The notes: generated from the letters alone by a model not told the origin. Shown: positions 19,248 to 28,818, counted from the stretch's first letter. The stretch: DNA of 64,000 nt from Natronosalvus halobius (GCF_024138145.1 NZ_CP099998.1:124001-188000); one strand, 5' to 3'. Numbers and translations: made by a program.

Positions 19248-20255
19248 ATGGAGACGTTACTACTTTCGAGCGAGGACGTTCGAGAGAACGCGACGATGGA
19301 CGACGTAATTCCGGCCGTTCGAGACGCCTTCGCCGCGTACGAACGAGGGACAGCGCTGATGCCGCCGAAGTCGTACGTCGATCTCGATCAGTACAACGGA
19401 GATTTCCGCGCCATGCCCGCGTACCTGGATGCCGGTGACTGGGAGGCCGCTGGGATCAAGTGGGTCAACGTCCACCCGGACAATCCGACGGACCACGACT
19501 TGCCGACAGTGATGGGGACGATGATCTACTCCGATCCCGAGACTGCGCTGCCCTTGAGCATTATGGACGGAACTGAACTGACCATGAAACGTACCGGCGC
19601 GGCCGCGGCGGTCGCGACCGACGAGCTCGCCGTTGAGGACGCCTCGACGCTCGGCATCGTCGGTGCGGGAATCCAGTCATACACGCAGGTTGAGGCGATC
19701 GCTGCCGTCCGACCGATCCGGGAAATCGTCGTCAGCGACCTCGACGATGATCGTGTCCGGCGGTTCATCGACCACTTTGACGATCGATTCGACGTCCGCT
19801 CGGGAGCCGTCGCCGACGCCGCGTCGTGTGACGTCCTGTCGACGGTCACACCGGTCAGGGAACCTATCGTCGATCTGGACGACCTTGGCGAACACACGCA
19901 CGTCAACGCGATGGGTGCCGACGCGGAGGGGAAACAGGAACTAACCGCTGACGTGATCCGCGAAGCAAAACTTGCGATCGACGATCATGCCCAGACGACC
20001 CACTCCGGAGAGATCAACGTCCCGTACACGACAGGCGCGATTACGGACGACGATATTTACGCTGACATTGGCGAGATCGTGGTCGGCGCCGCGGAGGGGC
20101 GAACGAGCGACGATGGCATTACGGTCTTCGATAGCACCGGGCTGGCAATCCAGGACGTCGCAACCGCACACATTGCCTACCACGCAGCGACGGCACACGG
20201 AAACGGAACCGAATTCGATCTCCTCGGACTCGGTGAACCGCGTTCCGCGCGGTAA
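19248..20255 (+). CDS. Ornithine cyclodeaminase / mu-crystallin family NAD(P) enzyme
   Basis: 335 residues, typical length. The N-terminal substrate domain shows MPPKSYVDL, GIKWVNVHPDNP and the characteristic RTGAAAAVATDELA. The Rossmann domain begins LGIVGAGIQSYTQ near residue 139 and ends its first beta-alpha-beta with IVVSDLD. Family members include ornithine cyclodeaminase, archaeal alanine dehydrogenase and ketimine or opine-type reductases. With an amine-catabolic neighbourhood, an ornithine-, lysine- or imine-related reaction is plausible, but the family is broad and I would not choose one. It is expressed divergently from the aminotransferase. Confidence 0.88.
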   Translation: METLLLSSEDVRENATMDDVIPAVRDAFAAYERGTALMPPKSYVDLDQYNGDFRAMPAYLDAGDWEAAGIKWVNVHPDNPTDHDLPTVMGTMIYSDPETALPLSIMDGTELTMKRTGAAAAVATDELAVEDASTLGIVGAGIQSYTQVEAIAAVRPIREIVVSDLDDDRVRRFIDHFDDRFDVRSGAVADAASCDVLSTVTPVREPIVDLDDLGEHTHVNAMGADAEGKQELTADVIREAKLAIDDHAQTTHSGEINVPYTTGAITDDDIYADIGEIVVGAAEGRTSDDGITVFDSTGLAIQDVATAHIAYHAATAHGNGTEFDLLGLGEPRSAR

Positions 20256-20742
20256 GTTGCTCGGACGCACAGTTCGGACGCCAGTCTCACGGAATCATAT
20301 TTCGTCCGGCAGGCTCCAGGAAATCGATTTCACACGATGGATCCCCCGGATTCAGCCGATTTGGGCGTGCTTTTTGTTCGGTATCAGCCACCATTACTGC
20401 TGGCGCTCGATTGCTCGACAGGGGGAGTCCTGCGGCCGGTGACCTTGTTTAACTGACGTTAGCTGGACCCAGTCCAAAAACTATTTAGAATCTTGGCTCA
20501 TGTTCTAATCATGGGCGGTGAATGCATGCATTTACATCTGTACACTTGTAATATTCAGCGACCGTCGCGTCGGATGCGACTGCGCGGCAGTCGGCTGGGC
20601 ACTTGGTTCGTCACCAGCATTGTGGGTAGCGTAGGGCGACGTTCCTCCCACGGTGCGACCGGCGCCGTCGTGAGCGTATCCAACAGTACAGTAAAGTAGA
20701 TAGAATTCGATAGGCAAATTAGCTCACATAGCGTACTCAGTC
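20256..20742. other. Gene-free spacer before the first Lrp gene
   Basis: About 490 bp. All frames are short and none resembles a known family. The region should contain the promoter of the Lrp-type regulator. Confidence 0.4.
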
Positions 20743-21246
20743 ATGGACACCAAAGACATTCGAATCCTCAAATCGATCGCAAAACTAGAAACGGGGAGTG
20801 CGGAGCAAATCGCGGCTGAAACCGACATTCCGAAGTCCACCGTCCATTATCGACTGGATAGCCTTCGGGAGGAGGGAATGGTGACGAACGATCTGTTCGA
20901 CCTCGACCTCGAAAAACTCGGACTGGACATCACGGTGATCACCGAGGTCTGGGCCGACTACGACGAGGAGTATCACGATCAGGTCGGTGAGAAATTACGG
21001 GAGATCGAGGGCGTCAATCAGGTGTACTTCACGATGGGCGACACTGACTTCGTGTTGATCTCGCGGCTTCCCAGCCGTGATATGATCGAACGCGTCGTCA
21101 GACAGTTTGAAGCGATCGACGAGGTCAACCGGACCAGTTCGATATTCACGATCAAAACGATCAAAGACGAAAACCGCCCGCTCAACGACTTCGCGCTCGA
21201 GACGTTACTTCGCGAACTCCAACTGCCGCTGGAGCCGTCCGGATAG
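20743..21246 (+). CDS. Lrp/AsnC family transcriptional regulator (copy 1)
   Basis: 167 residues. An N-terminal winged helix (DIRILKSIAKLETGSAEQIA, recognition helix around IPKSTVHYRLDSL) is followed by an alpha/beta ligand-sensing domain (REIEGVNQVYFTMGDTDFVL). A close paralogue lies at 25716-26225. The two share DIPKSTVHYR-type recognition helices and the sensing segment almost exactly, so they may bind overlapping operators or form heteromers. Being embedded among amine and amino-acid catabolic genes, it is the likely local regulator. The ligand is not known. Confidence 0.9.
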   Translation: MDTKDIRILKSIAKLETGSAEQIAAETDIPKSTVHYRLDSLREEGMVTNDLFDLDLEKLGLDITVITEVWADYDEEYHDQVGEKLREIEGVNQVYFTMGDTDFVLISRLPSRDMIERVVRQFEAIDEVNRTSSIFTIKTIKDENRPLNDFALETLLRELQLPLEPSG

Positions 21247-21249
21247 TGG

Positions 21250-21830
21250 AAGCGTTTATACTGGATACCCAGCGAGTTGATCACGAACCGGGTACCGTCT
21301 CGACGGGTCGACGATCGCCCCATTAGGGACACGAGGACGGTCGGTTTCCTGCTCTGATCGTCCCCCGCCGTACTTGGAACTCCCGAACGTCGAGAGGTGG
21401 TCTTCGGGCTCGAACGCGTTTGCGATCTCTTCGAAAGCGGTGAATGCACCGAGCGTCCGTCCGTGAAACCCCATCTCGAGGGCGACGACCTCCGTCGATC
21501 CGGTACACTTCCGCGCAAGCGTGATGGCACCCTCGACGGCTTCGGTTCCGGAGTCACAGAAGAACGATTCCGGAGTAAACCCGGCGTTACGTCGCCGACG
21601 GTCTCGGCGAGGGTGTTCACCCGCTCGTTCGGGTGGACGTACGAACACCCGTGAACGAACGTTTCCACCTGTTCTGTCGCGGCTTCGACGACGTCGTCGT
21701 TCCCGTGACTAACGTTCGTCACCGAAATCCCCGAGAAAACGTCGATGTACTCGCTACTGTCGAAGGCCTCGAGCATACAACCCGATGCTCGTTCGATCGG
21801 CACGTCCAGTGACTTTCAGATGGGCCTCAG
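21250..21830 (-). pseudogene. Class-III aminotransferase remnant (frameshifted, N-terminal half only)
   Basis: Two overlapping minus-strand frames rebuild the first part of an aminotransferase. One gives [20 protein letters not shown] and [20 protein letters not shown]. After a frameshift the other gives [20 protein letters not shown], then [19 protein letters not shown]. The cofactor-phosphate Gly-Thr and the GFHGRT motif are recognisable, but the PLP-lysine half is missing. The tail runs into the 3' end of the Lrp gene on the opposite strand. It is a dead gene. Confidence 0.8.
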
Positions 21831-22012
21831 ATAATCGTCGTAGCCGGTTTCGAGAGACGAGTTCGCTGCCTATTCAGACATGATCATCAATACTAAATCA
21901 TGTTCTATTAAAACGACCTATCTAAGATACCGTTCGTTGATGAGGGCTGTATCGAAACTAGAGTCAATTCCGTGTGCTAACCTTTAATATCGATCGGCGA
22001 CGCTTTTCGTAC

Positions 22013-23692
22013 ATGCTCCATAGTCGAGGCCCGTTACTGACGATTGACGTCAGCGATCAATCGACGACGGCGACTGACATCGAACCGATCTCCCGGCGGT
22101 ACGTTGGGGGACGCGGGGTCGGGACGCGTCTTGCACACGAGCGCATCCCGTTCGACGCGGATCCCTTCGGCCCGGAGAACCGTCTCGTGTTCACTACTGG
22201 ACCAATGCAGGTCTCGAACATGAGTTTTACCGGTCGGATGAACTGCACCAGCCTTTCCCCGTTGACCGACGGCCTGCTCTCGAGCAACGCGGGGGGATTC
22301 ATGTCCCGAAACTTCGCCGACACGGGCTACGGGGCCGTCGAACTGACCGGTGCGAGCGACGAACTCGTCGTCGTCCACATTCGCGACGACGAAGTGGAGT
22401 TCGAATCCGTGCCGGAACTCGAAGGGGCGACCGTGCCGGAGACGACGTCGTACCTCGAATCCGAACGTGAAATCACGGTAGATCAGACGGCCGTCGTCGG
22501 ACCAGCGGGCGAAAACCGGGTTCGATTCGCGTCGATTATGACGTCCGAGGAGCGGGCGTTTGGACGTGGTGGACTCGGCGCGGTGCTGGGCTCGAAGAAC
22601 GTCAAAGCCGTCACCTTCGGCGGCGAGTCGACTCCCGACGTCGAGATTCCGGCGACGCAAATGGAGATCCACCGCGAGGCCGCGACCGACGACCACATCA
22701 TGAAACGCCAGGGGACGGTCTCGGTGATGGACCTGGCGAACGAGATGGAGGGGCTTCCTTCGTATTACTTCTCTGAGCGCCAGTTCGAGGGAGCAGACGG
22801 GATTAACGGAGCCGCCGTCGAAGAGAAGAAGTACAAGAAGGGGACCTGCTCGGCGTGCGCGTTTGCCTGCAAACTGCCGACCCGGGACGAGGAGTCGGGA
22901 GTCGAAACGGAGGGCCCGGAGTTCGAGGTCGCGATGGCCTTTGGCTCGAACTCCGGAATCGACGACATCGTTGACGTGATGAAGAGCAACGAACTGTGCG
23001 ATCGCTACGGACTCGACGCCATCTCTGCGGGGAATACGGTCGCGGCGTATCTCGCCGCCGAAGACGAGTTCGGCAACGAGGAGTTGATCCACGACCTCGT
23101 CGAGAAGATTGCCCTCCGCGAGGGGGTCGGCGACGACCTGGCGGAGGGGATCGATCGCGTTCACGCCGATCTGGGCGTCGAGAACTGGTCGGTCAAGGGG
23201 ATGGACTTCGCCGCCCATGAAGGGCGGATCCTCCACGGACAGGGGCTGTCGTACGCAGTGGCAAACCGCGGGGCCGACCATATGTACGCCACCTTCTATT
23301 CGGTTGAGTATCCGCTCGTTCCCGAGGACGAGGCCCTGGAACCCACAGGGACGGTCGGCAAAGCAGAACGACTCGTCCGCCGGGAGAACCTCATGGCGTT
23401 CAACGACGCCGGAATCGTCTGCAAGTTTTCCAGGGACTACATGAGTCCGGAGCGATACGAAGCGCTGTTCGGTGTGCCGTTCGACGAGTTGCTCGCCGTC
23501 GGCGATCGAATCGTGACGCTCGAACGCCACTTCAACAACCAGCGCGGCTTTGATCGCTCTGACGACGTCCTCCCGTACGAACTGCCTGATTTCGATCGGG
23601 CACTCGACGAGTACTACGACGCTCGTGGGTGGCATGACGGCGTCGTCCCCGACGAAACGCTCTCGGACGTCGACGAGACGATTGCCGCGTGA
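22013..23692 (+). CDS. aor: Tungsten-dependent aldehyde:ferredoxin oxidoreductase family
   Basis: 559 residues from MLHSRGPLLTIDVS. Domain 1 (pterin-binding) shows YVGGRGVGTRLAHERIP and the segment FTTGPMQVSNMSFTGR. The Fe-S ligands appear as GTCSACAFACKLP (three Cys) with a distal Cys in AGIVCKFSRDY. The size is slightly below the ~600 residues of characterised AORs. The family oxidises aldehydes to carboxylates with ferredoxin as electron acceptor, using a tungstopterin in the cytoplasm. In this island it could oxidise aminoaldehydes produced by the aminotransferases. That role is inferred from context. Agmatinase follows 120 bp downstream on the same strand. Confidence 0.88.
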   Translation: MLHSRGPLLTIDVSDQSTTATDIEPISRRYVGGRGVGTRLAHERIPFDADPFGPENRLVFTTGPMQVSNMSFTGRMNCTSLSPLTDGLLSSNAGGFMSRNFADTGYGAVELTGASDELVVVHIRDDEVEFESVPELEGATVPETTSYLESEREITVDQTAVVGPAGENRVRFASIMTSEERAFGRGGLGAVLGSKNVKAVTFGGESTPDVEIPATQMEIHREAATDDHIMKRQGTVSVMDLANEMEGLPSYYFSERQFEGADGINGAAVEEKKYKKGTCSACAFACKLPTRDEESGVETEGPEFEVAMAFGSNSGIDDIVDVMKSNELCDRYGLDAISAGNTVAAYLAAEDEFGNEELIHDLVEKIALREGVGDDLAEGIDRVHADLGVENWSVKGMDFAAHEGRILHGQGLSYAVANRGADHMYATFYSVEYPLVPEDEALEPTGTVGKAERLVRRENLMAFNDAGIVCKFSRDYMSPERYEALFGVPFDELLAVGDRIVTLERHFNNQRGFDRSDDVLPYELPDFDRALDEYYDARGWHDGVVPDETLSDVDETIAA

Positions 23693-23812
23693 GTGACCGC
23701 ACTGGATGTCACAGCGGTCGAGTTGCCGTAATCAGAACATGGATGATAACTCCCGATCAAACGTGACGGACGCGCATGAACGCACGACCTGCCCATCCGG
23801 AGGTGCCAGACG

Positions 23813-24820
23813 GTGACTGACGATCAATCGCCCGCCAGTTCGTTCCTGGAGCGACACGAGGGAACCAACGCCGAACTCGCCTACGCCGGCCGGCAGACGT
23901 TTCTCAAGGGGGAGTCGCGCGACATTGAGGATATAGACGACGCCGACGTCGTGGTGTACGGCGCCCCCTTCGACGCAGCTGCCAGCAACAGACCTGGTGC
24001 CCGCTACGGTCCGAACGCCGTTCGCGAGGCGAGTACCTGGTGGGCGTACCTCTCGGGCTACAAGGGCGGGCTGACGAACATGAACACCCGGGCCCAGGTG
24101 GATTTCGGTAACGTGACTGTCGCCGACTGCGGTGACGTCCCAGTCTTTCCGCAGGATATAGGGGCGACCACCGAGAGTATCACTGCTCACGCCGCGACGA
24201 TCGCTGAACGGGCGTTTCCGCTGTTGATTGGTGGCGATCATTACTGTACGTATCCGGCGTTCCGGGGCTTTGCTGAGGGGATCGACGCTGATCGTGTCGG
24301 TCTCGTCCAGATTGACGCTCACACCGACACCGCCAACGGGAGTCCGATTTTCGGCGAACGCTTTCACGGGTCGTCGACGCGGCTGATCGCGGAGTCCGAG
24401 TACGGCGACTACGAAAACGTCAGCCAGATCGGCATCCGAGGTTACGAGTCGCCGGACTTCTTCGAGTTCGTCGACGAGAGCGGGCTGAATCTCTACACAA
24501 TGCGCGACGTGACCGAACGTGGAATCAGCGACGTCCTCACCGACGCGATCGATCGCGCGGCCGAGGGCACAGACGCCGTCTACGTAACCTTCGATATTGA
24601 TGCCGTCGATCCGAGCGTCGCACCTGGTACAGGGACGCCCGAACCAGCGGGACTCACCAGTCAGCAGGCACTCAGGATCGTTGAATTGCTCGGAACGCAC
24701 GAAGAAGTCGGTGCCGCCGACCTGATGGAGGTCGCCCCCGAGTACGATCCGACCCGATCGACCCAAACGCTGGCGGCGTACCTCCTCGTCACCCTGATCG
24801 AACGCATGTTCGCCGAGTGA
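23813..24820 (+). CDS. speB: Agmatinase/ureohydrolase family protein
   Basis: 335 residues from a GTG start. The Mn-binding ladder is complete: GGDHYC near residue 142, DAHTDT near 165 and FDIDAVDPSVAPGTGTPEP near 262. Ureohydrolases split urea from guanidino compounds; agmatinase gives putrescine, and sister enzymes act on guanidinobutyrate or arginine. It is longer than minimal SpeB (~300) because of N-terminal and loop extensions. It follows the AOR gene on the same strand. Given the putrescine-type importer and GS-like ligase, agmatine or a guanidino acid is the best guess. The substrate cannot be settled from sequence alone. Confidence 0.88.
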   Translation: MTDDQSPASSFLERHEGTNAELAYAGRQTFLKGESRDIEDIDDADVVVYGAPFDAAASNRPGARYGPNAVREASTWWAYLSGYKGGLTNMNTRAQVDFGNVTVADCGDVPVFPQDIGATTESITAHAATIAERAFPLLIGGDHYCTYPAFRGFAEGIDADRVGLVQIDAHTDTANGSPIFGERFHGSSTRLIAESEYGDYENVSQIGIRGYESPDFFEFVDESGLNLYTMRDVTERGISDVLTDAIDRAAEGTDAVYVTFDIDAVDPSVAPGTGTPEPAGLTSQQALRIVELLGTHEEVGAADLMEVAPEYDPTRSTQTLAAYLLVTLIERMFAE

Positions 24821-24909
24821 TCCGAACCGGCTATCGGGTTCCGATCACTGACATGGGTACTGGTCAGAAATACCGAATAGTTGTTTATTATACAGGTTAG
24901 GCGAGAAAA

Positions 24910-25247
24910 CCCACGACTTCAGTCGTGGGATGAATCGCCGCACAGTTTGCAAACGCCGAAACCGGAAGGCTTGAGTGCCCCACGCGCGTATATTCGATTG
25001 TCGACGGAACGGTTTCCCGTTTCGGTTTGACACCCCGAAAACTGGCAGTTGACTCGGTGTTTGCCTCATCAAAACGTAAGCCCTCGAGGACGCAGACCGA
25101 CACAAAACAACCAGGTACCTCCGAATCCCTCGCGGGATAGGAGTAACGGGGGCGTGGCACTCCCACCAGTTCGTCGGACTGGAAAGCCGAAGAGACCAAC
25201 GAACCGCCCGTTGGCGGGCGTGGGAAGCCCACGACTTCAGTCGTGGG
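24910..25247. mobile_element. MITE-like pair of IS200/IS605-type end hairpins
   Basis: Two identical perfect hairpins, CCCACGACTTCAGTCGTGGG, lie at 24910-24929 and 25228-25247 (9-bp stem, TC loop). They bound about 300 bp with no intact gene. Hairpins of this kind cap single-strand-transposing IS200/IS605/IS1341 elements. On the minus strand the enclosed segment is open for ~110 codons but has no TnpB motif, so this is a transposase-less derivative or a decayed element. A third copy of the hairpin occurs at 45975-45994. Confidence 0.6.
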
Positions 25248-25715
25248 AGCATGTCACGGAAATCACAATAGCTGATCGACAATGTACCGAAGCACACGCC
25301 CGATCAGCGTTCGAGAGCCCGCCGTCCGTTCGGCATTCGTGAGCTAGGGTGTTTTGATCGGTGAACGGTTGCAAACCGGAGCTGCTGTCGCAACTATGCT
25401 TCGTTCCGTCCGTGGGTGTCTCGTGGCAGCAGTTGATACGATGATTGTCTGGGAGGAAGTCGATACCTGCAGATCCCACCTCACCAGGATGGTCTCGCTC
25501 CGACGTGATACACACGAAGTCAGAACACTGTCAGACGTATAATATACCTGTTTGAAAGACATACTTGTCAGGTTCAACCCATTCTCGGGCAGCCGGAACC
25601 GAGACCCCTGAAACAGTGATGCCGGGTAACATAAACACCTGAAACTGGTTTCACCGAACGATTCCATCGACGGAACCACTACACTCAAATATACGCGACG
25701 GAATACCTGTAAGCA
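25248..25715. other. Spacer before the second Lrp gene
   Basis: About 470 bp with no convincing gene. TATA-like stretches occur at about 25537-25546 (TATAATATAC) and about 25687-25694 (AAATATAC). The second lies about 25 nt before the Lrp start and is the better promoter candidate. Confidence 0.4.
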
Positions 25716-26225
25716 ATGACTCAACTCCTGGACGAGCGGGATTTCGAGATCCTATTCGCCATCGCAGAGTGTGAGACGGCTAGTAACGAGGAGGTACACG
25801 AAGCGACGGGGATTCCGAAATCGACGGTCCACTACCGAATCCAGAGCATGCGGGAAAACGGCGTAATCAAGAACGATCTGTTCGAACTCGATCGAGAGGG
25901 GATCGGGCTCAAGATCACCGTTATCTCGGAAGTTTGGGCCGAATTCGAGGAGGGCTACCACGAGACGGTTGGTCGCAAACTCTCCGACATTGAGGGGGTC
26001 AACCAGGTGTATTTCACGATGGGCGATACGGACTTCATCGTGATCTCGCGACTAACCTCGCGGGACATGGTCGAGCGGCTGGTTTCAGAGTACGAATCGA
26101 TCGACGAAATTCGACGGACGAGTTCCAAATTCGCGATCTCGGTGATCAAGGAGAACGTCGATATCGGTATTCTCCGGGACTACGACGAGGAGACGCTGCA
26201 CTCGGGTCTCGGCCTCACGGAGTGA
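25716..26225 (+). CDS. Lrp/AsnC family transcriptional regulator (copy 2)
   Basis: 169 residues, paralogue of the regulator at 20743-21246 over its whole length. It has the helix-turn-helix ATGIPKSTVHYRIQSMRENG and the sensing domain GVNQVYFTMGDTDFIVISRL. The two differ mainly at the N-terminus and the last 20 residues. It is not in an operon: agmatinase lies upstream beyond the MITE-like repeat and the next gene is convergent. Likely controls parts of the same catabolic island. Ligand unknown. Confidence 0.9.
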   Translation: MTQLLDERDFEILFAIAECETASNEEVHEATGIPKSTVHYRIQSMRENGVIKNDLFELDREGIGLKITVISEVWAEFEEGYHETVGRKLSDIEGVNQVYFTMGDTDFIVISRLTSRDMVERLVSEYESIDEIRRTSSKFAISVIKENVDIGILRDYDEETLHSGLGLTE

Positions 26226-26422
26226 CTATCACCGACTCCTGGATCGGAACTGCCCCTCACACGGCGGCGGGTTCGCCGACTATGCCGTTGTTTCGCTTCA
26301 CTGTCTGCGGATTCCCTGGAGAAATCCTACCGCGAAGCGCTTGATCTCCTGAGTTGAATATCCGTCACGTGCGTCCGACTGAATCGACACCGGAGTCGTC
26401 TTGCCCAACGATCACTTCATAT

Positions 26423-27670
26423 CTATGACCTTTCTGATAGTGGTGCGATGGCGTCGGCCGCAACAAGTTGATCTATCTCGGCGCGAGAGTAGCCAAACTC
26501 GCCGAGTACTTCGGCCGTGTGCTCGCCGAGCAGCGGCGGATGCTGACGGACATCCGTTGGGGTCCGTGAGAAGTGCATCGGACTGCCAGGCATCTTAATC
26601 TCGCCAGCCGTCGGATGGTTGATCGACGTCCGCATGCCCCGGGCCTCTACCTGCGGGCTGTCGAACACCTCGGCCATGTTGCGGACCGTACTTGCGGGAA
26701 CGTCGTGATTGCGAAGGATTTCGATGACCTCGTCGGTCTCGTACGCCGCGAACTCGTCGGCGAGGAGCGCGTCCAGTTCGTCTCTGTTGGTCACCCGATC
26801 AGTATTCGTCTCGAAACGGGTGTCGTCGACGAGGTCCCCTCGGTCGAGCGCCCGGCAGAAGTTCGGCCAGATGTTCTCGGACGCCACCGCAACGGCGACG
26901 TAGCCGTCGCTCGTCTCGAACGCTTGGTACGGGACGATCGTAGGATGTTTGCTCCCCATTCGAACTGGTGAGTCGCCGGTCGCAAAGTAGTTCGAGGCCA
27001 TGTAGGTCATCCAGGCGACTTGGCTGTCGAGCAGGCTCACGTCGATTTTCTGGCCCGTTCCATCGCCGAGTTCACGTTCCAGCAACGCCGCGAGGATGGC
27101 CTGCGTCGCGTACATCCCCGCGCTGATATCGGCAAGCGCGACCCCGACCCGGACCGGCATTCCATCCTCCTCACCAGTGATACTCATCAGTCCACCCTCG
27201 GCCTGTATGATGATATCATATGCTGGCCGATCCTTTTCCGGTCCCCACTCTCCGTACCCTGACAGCGAGCAGTAGACGAGGTCGGGATTGTGCTTGCGGA
27301 GGTTGTCGTAGCCGAGGCCCCACTCGTCCATTTTCCCAACGCGGAAGTTCTCGACGAGGACGTCGGCCTCGGCTGCCAGCTCGCGGAACACGCTCTGGCC
27401 CTCCTTGGAAGCGAGGTTGAGCGCGATCGAGCGCTTGTTCCGGTTGATACTCACGTAGTAGGCACTCTCATCGCTGTCACCATACGTCGGTGGGTGCCAG
27501 TGGCGGGTCTGGTCGCCACCGCTCGGCCGCTCGACCTTGATGACGTCGGCGCCTAGGTCGCCGAGTTGCATGGTACAGAACGGGCCGACCAGGACCCGCG
27601 AGGCGTCAAGGACAGTCACATTATCGAGCGGCCCCGATTCACTCTCGGGATCGCGTGCTTCTCCCGTCAT
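26423..27670 (-). CDS. CaiB/BaiF-type (class III) CoA-transferase
   Basis: 415 residues. The opening LDNVTVLDASRVLVGPFCTM, the segment ADVIKVERPSGGD and NRNKRSIALNL are hallmarks of the class-III CoA-transferases. The catalytic Asp falls in the conserved region AYDIIIQAEGGLMSITGEEDG. These enzymes move CoA between acyl-CoA and a free acid. The gene follows an acyl-CoA dehydrogenase gene by 4 bp, a pairing common for glutarate/glutaryl-CoA degradation, where the transferase activates glutarate. The partner dehydrogenase here is internally deleted, so the pathway is probably broken or completed elsewhere. Confidence 0.9.
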   Translation of the reverse strand: MTGEARDPESESGPLDNVTVLDASRVLVGPFCTMQLGDLGADVIKVERPSGGDQTRHWHPPTYGDSDESAYYVSINRNKRSIALNLASKEGQSVFRELAAEADVLVENFRVGKMDEWGLGYDNLRKHNPDLVYCSLSGYGEWGPEKDRPAYDIIIQAEGGLMSITGEEDGMPVRVGVALADISAGMYATQAILAALLERELGDGTGQKIDVSLLDSQVAWMTYMASNYFATGDSPVRMGSKHPTIVPYQAFETSDGYVAVAVASENIWPNFCRALDRGDLVDDTRFETNTDRVTNRDELDALLADEFAAYETDEVIEILRNHDVPASTVRNMAEVFDSPQVEARGMRTSINHPTAGEIKMPGSPMHFSRTPTDVRQHPPLLGEHTAEVLGEFGYSRAEIDQLVAADAIAPLSERS

Positions 27671-27674
27671 CGTC

Positions 27675-28181
27675 TCACTGGTAGGCCGTGATTCCCGTTA
27701 GATCTTCCCCGAGAATCAGGGTGTGAATCTCGTGGGTGCCCTCGGAGGTGTAGGCGGTCTCCAGGACCGTTGGGTTCGGGCCACACTCAGGTTCAGTGAG
27801 GCCGAAGCAGCCAACGGCCTGTCCAGAACCCAACTTCCGTGGCCGGCGGTCCTTCTGACCTTCAGAACCGAAAGCATAGATGGGATACGTTTTGAACGCG
27901 TCCTGGACGGAGGCGATTAACCGCAGACCCGAGTCACACGCCTCAAGGTCCTGCATCAGCAGGCCGTGGGCAGTTTCCGAGATGTTCGGTGAGCCGTGCC
28001 CATCGAGGTTCGGCGCGTAGAAACCCATCTCGCCCGGTTCCGAGATTATGTCGGTGAAATTCCCCTCAATCCAGTGTTCGTCGATGTACTCAAACTCGCC
28101 AGTTTCGAACTTGCGGACCGACTCTAGCACGAGTCTGTCCTCCTCGGACAACGACGCCTCCTGCTTCACAAAATCTACCAT
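27675..28181 (-). pseudogene. Acyl-CoA (glutaryl-CoA-like) dehydrogenase with large in-frame deletion
   Basis: Only about 168 residues, whereas the family has ~385. Residues 1-135 are a normal N-terminal domain (SEPGEMGFYAPNLDG, LMQDLEACDSGLRLIASVQ, GCFGLTEPECG). The text then jumps directly to the family's C-terminal tail (YTSEGTHEIHTLILGEDLTG). About 210 residues, including the FAD-binding beta barrel and the catalytic Glu region, are missing without a frameshift. The product cannot be an active dehydrogenase. It sits 4 bp upstream of the CaiB-type gene. The EGTH-IHTL-LG tail is typical of glutaryl-CoA dehydrogenases. Confidence 0.8.
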
Positions 28182-28202
28182 CAGACGAATCATTGCGTAC
28201 AA

Positions 28203-28429
28203 CAGGTAATAACGATACGGTCACTGCCTGGTTTAACACTTTCTCTGACGTCTGTCCGTTGAGTGACTGGGGTGGTCGTTGTGTGTTTCAGTATTGTGAA
28301 AACTAATCAATACACACTACGACGCTCGCCCGACTTCTCACACACGAATCGAGAAAGCTGTCAACCCGCATATTCAATGTGTGAAACCAATTTTTGACTA
28401 GGTGTCACTTGAGGAAGTCGAACTGGCCG
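28203..28429. other. Spacer
   Basis: No gene seen between the dehydrogenase remnant and the IS6 remnant. Confidence 0.3.
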
Positions 28430-28775
28430 ATCAACTCTATAATCGAGAGAGTGCAACCAGATACCCGTAGCCATCAACGAGAAACACGACGTCGGAGAGT
28501 TCGTGTTTCTTGATCAATCGATGCAGAAACGCAGCGGCTGGATCGGTACCTCGTCGACCAAAGACTGCGACATCTAGGAACAAGCGAGAGTCGAGTTCTA
28601 TTGCAGAGAAACCCCACTACCAGTCGCCGCTTATTTTGATAGCGGTCTCATCAACCGCGACCCTCGAGGACTCCACCCACGGAGGGTCCAGAACGCTGTC
28701 AGCCAGCCAACGCACCCACTGACAGATCGCCTGGTGAGACCGTTCAACGGGCCGCTTTTCGTACAGTTGAGGTGA
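28430..28775 (-). pseudogene. IS6-family transposase remnant
   Basis: The minus strand reads EKRPVERSHQAICQWVRWLA, then SRVAVDETAIKISGDW followed by a stop, LFLDVAVFGRRGTDPAAAFL, and SDVVFLVDGYGYLVALSRL. This is the central part of an IS6-type DDE transposase: the first Asp (VAVDET) and second Asp (FLVDG) are present. The helix-turn-helix start and the final Glu region are lost, and an in-frame stop replaces a Trp codon. It is a different lineage from the remnant at 4980-5290. Confidence 0.8.
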
Positions 28776-28818
28776 AAACCCTGAGAGGGATTTATGACAC
28801 GGCCAGGGATGCCGACGG

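Noticed and set aside
20532..20717. Short frames before the first Lrp gene
   Set aside because: No haloarchaeal codon bias, acidic character or recognisable motif, and they start in AT-rich DNA with no promoter-like spacing.
21018..21246. C-terminal extension of the dead aminotransferase frame over the Lrp gene
   Set aside because: Past about 21250 the minus-strand translation is Ser/Arg-rich antisense of the regulator and no longer resembles an aminotransferase.
22034..23635. 533-codon minus-strand open frame
   Set aside because: Antisense shadow of the AOR gene, with Arg/His-rich composition and no motif. GC-rich haloarchaeal genes routinely create such frames.
24910..25247. CRISPR-like repeat pair
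   Set aside because: Only two copies of a palindromic 20-mer about 300 bp apart with no further units. The hairpin form fits IS605-type ends instead.
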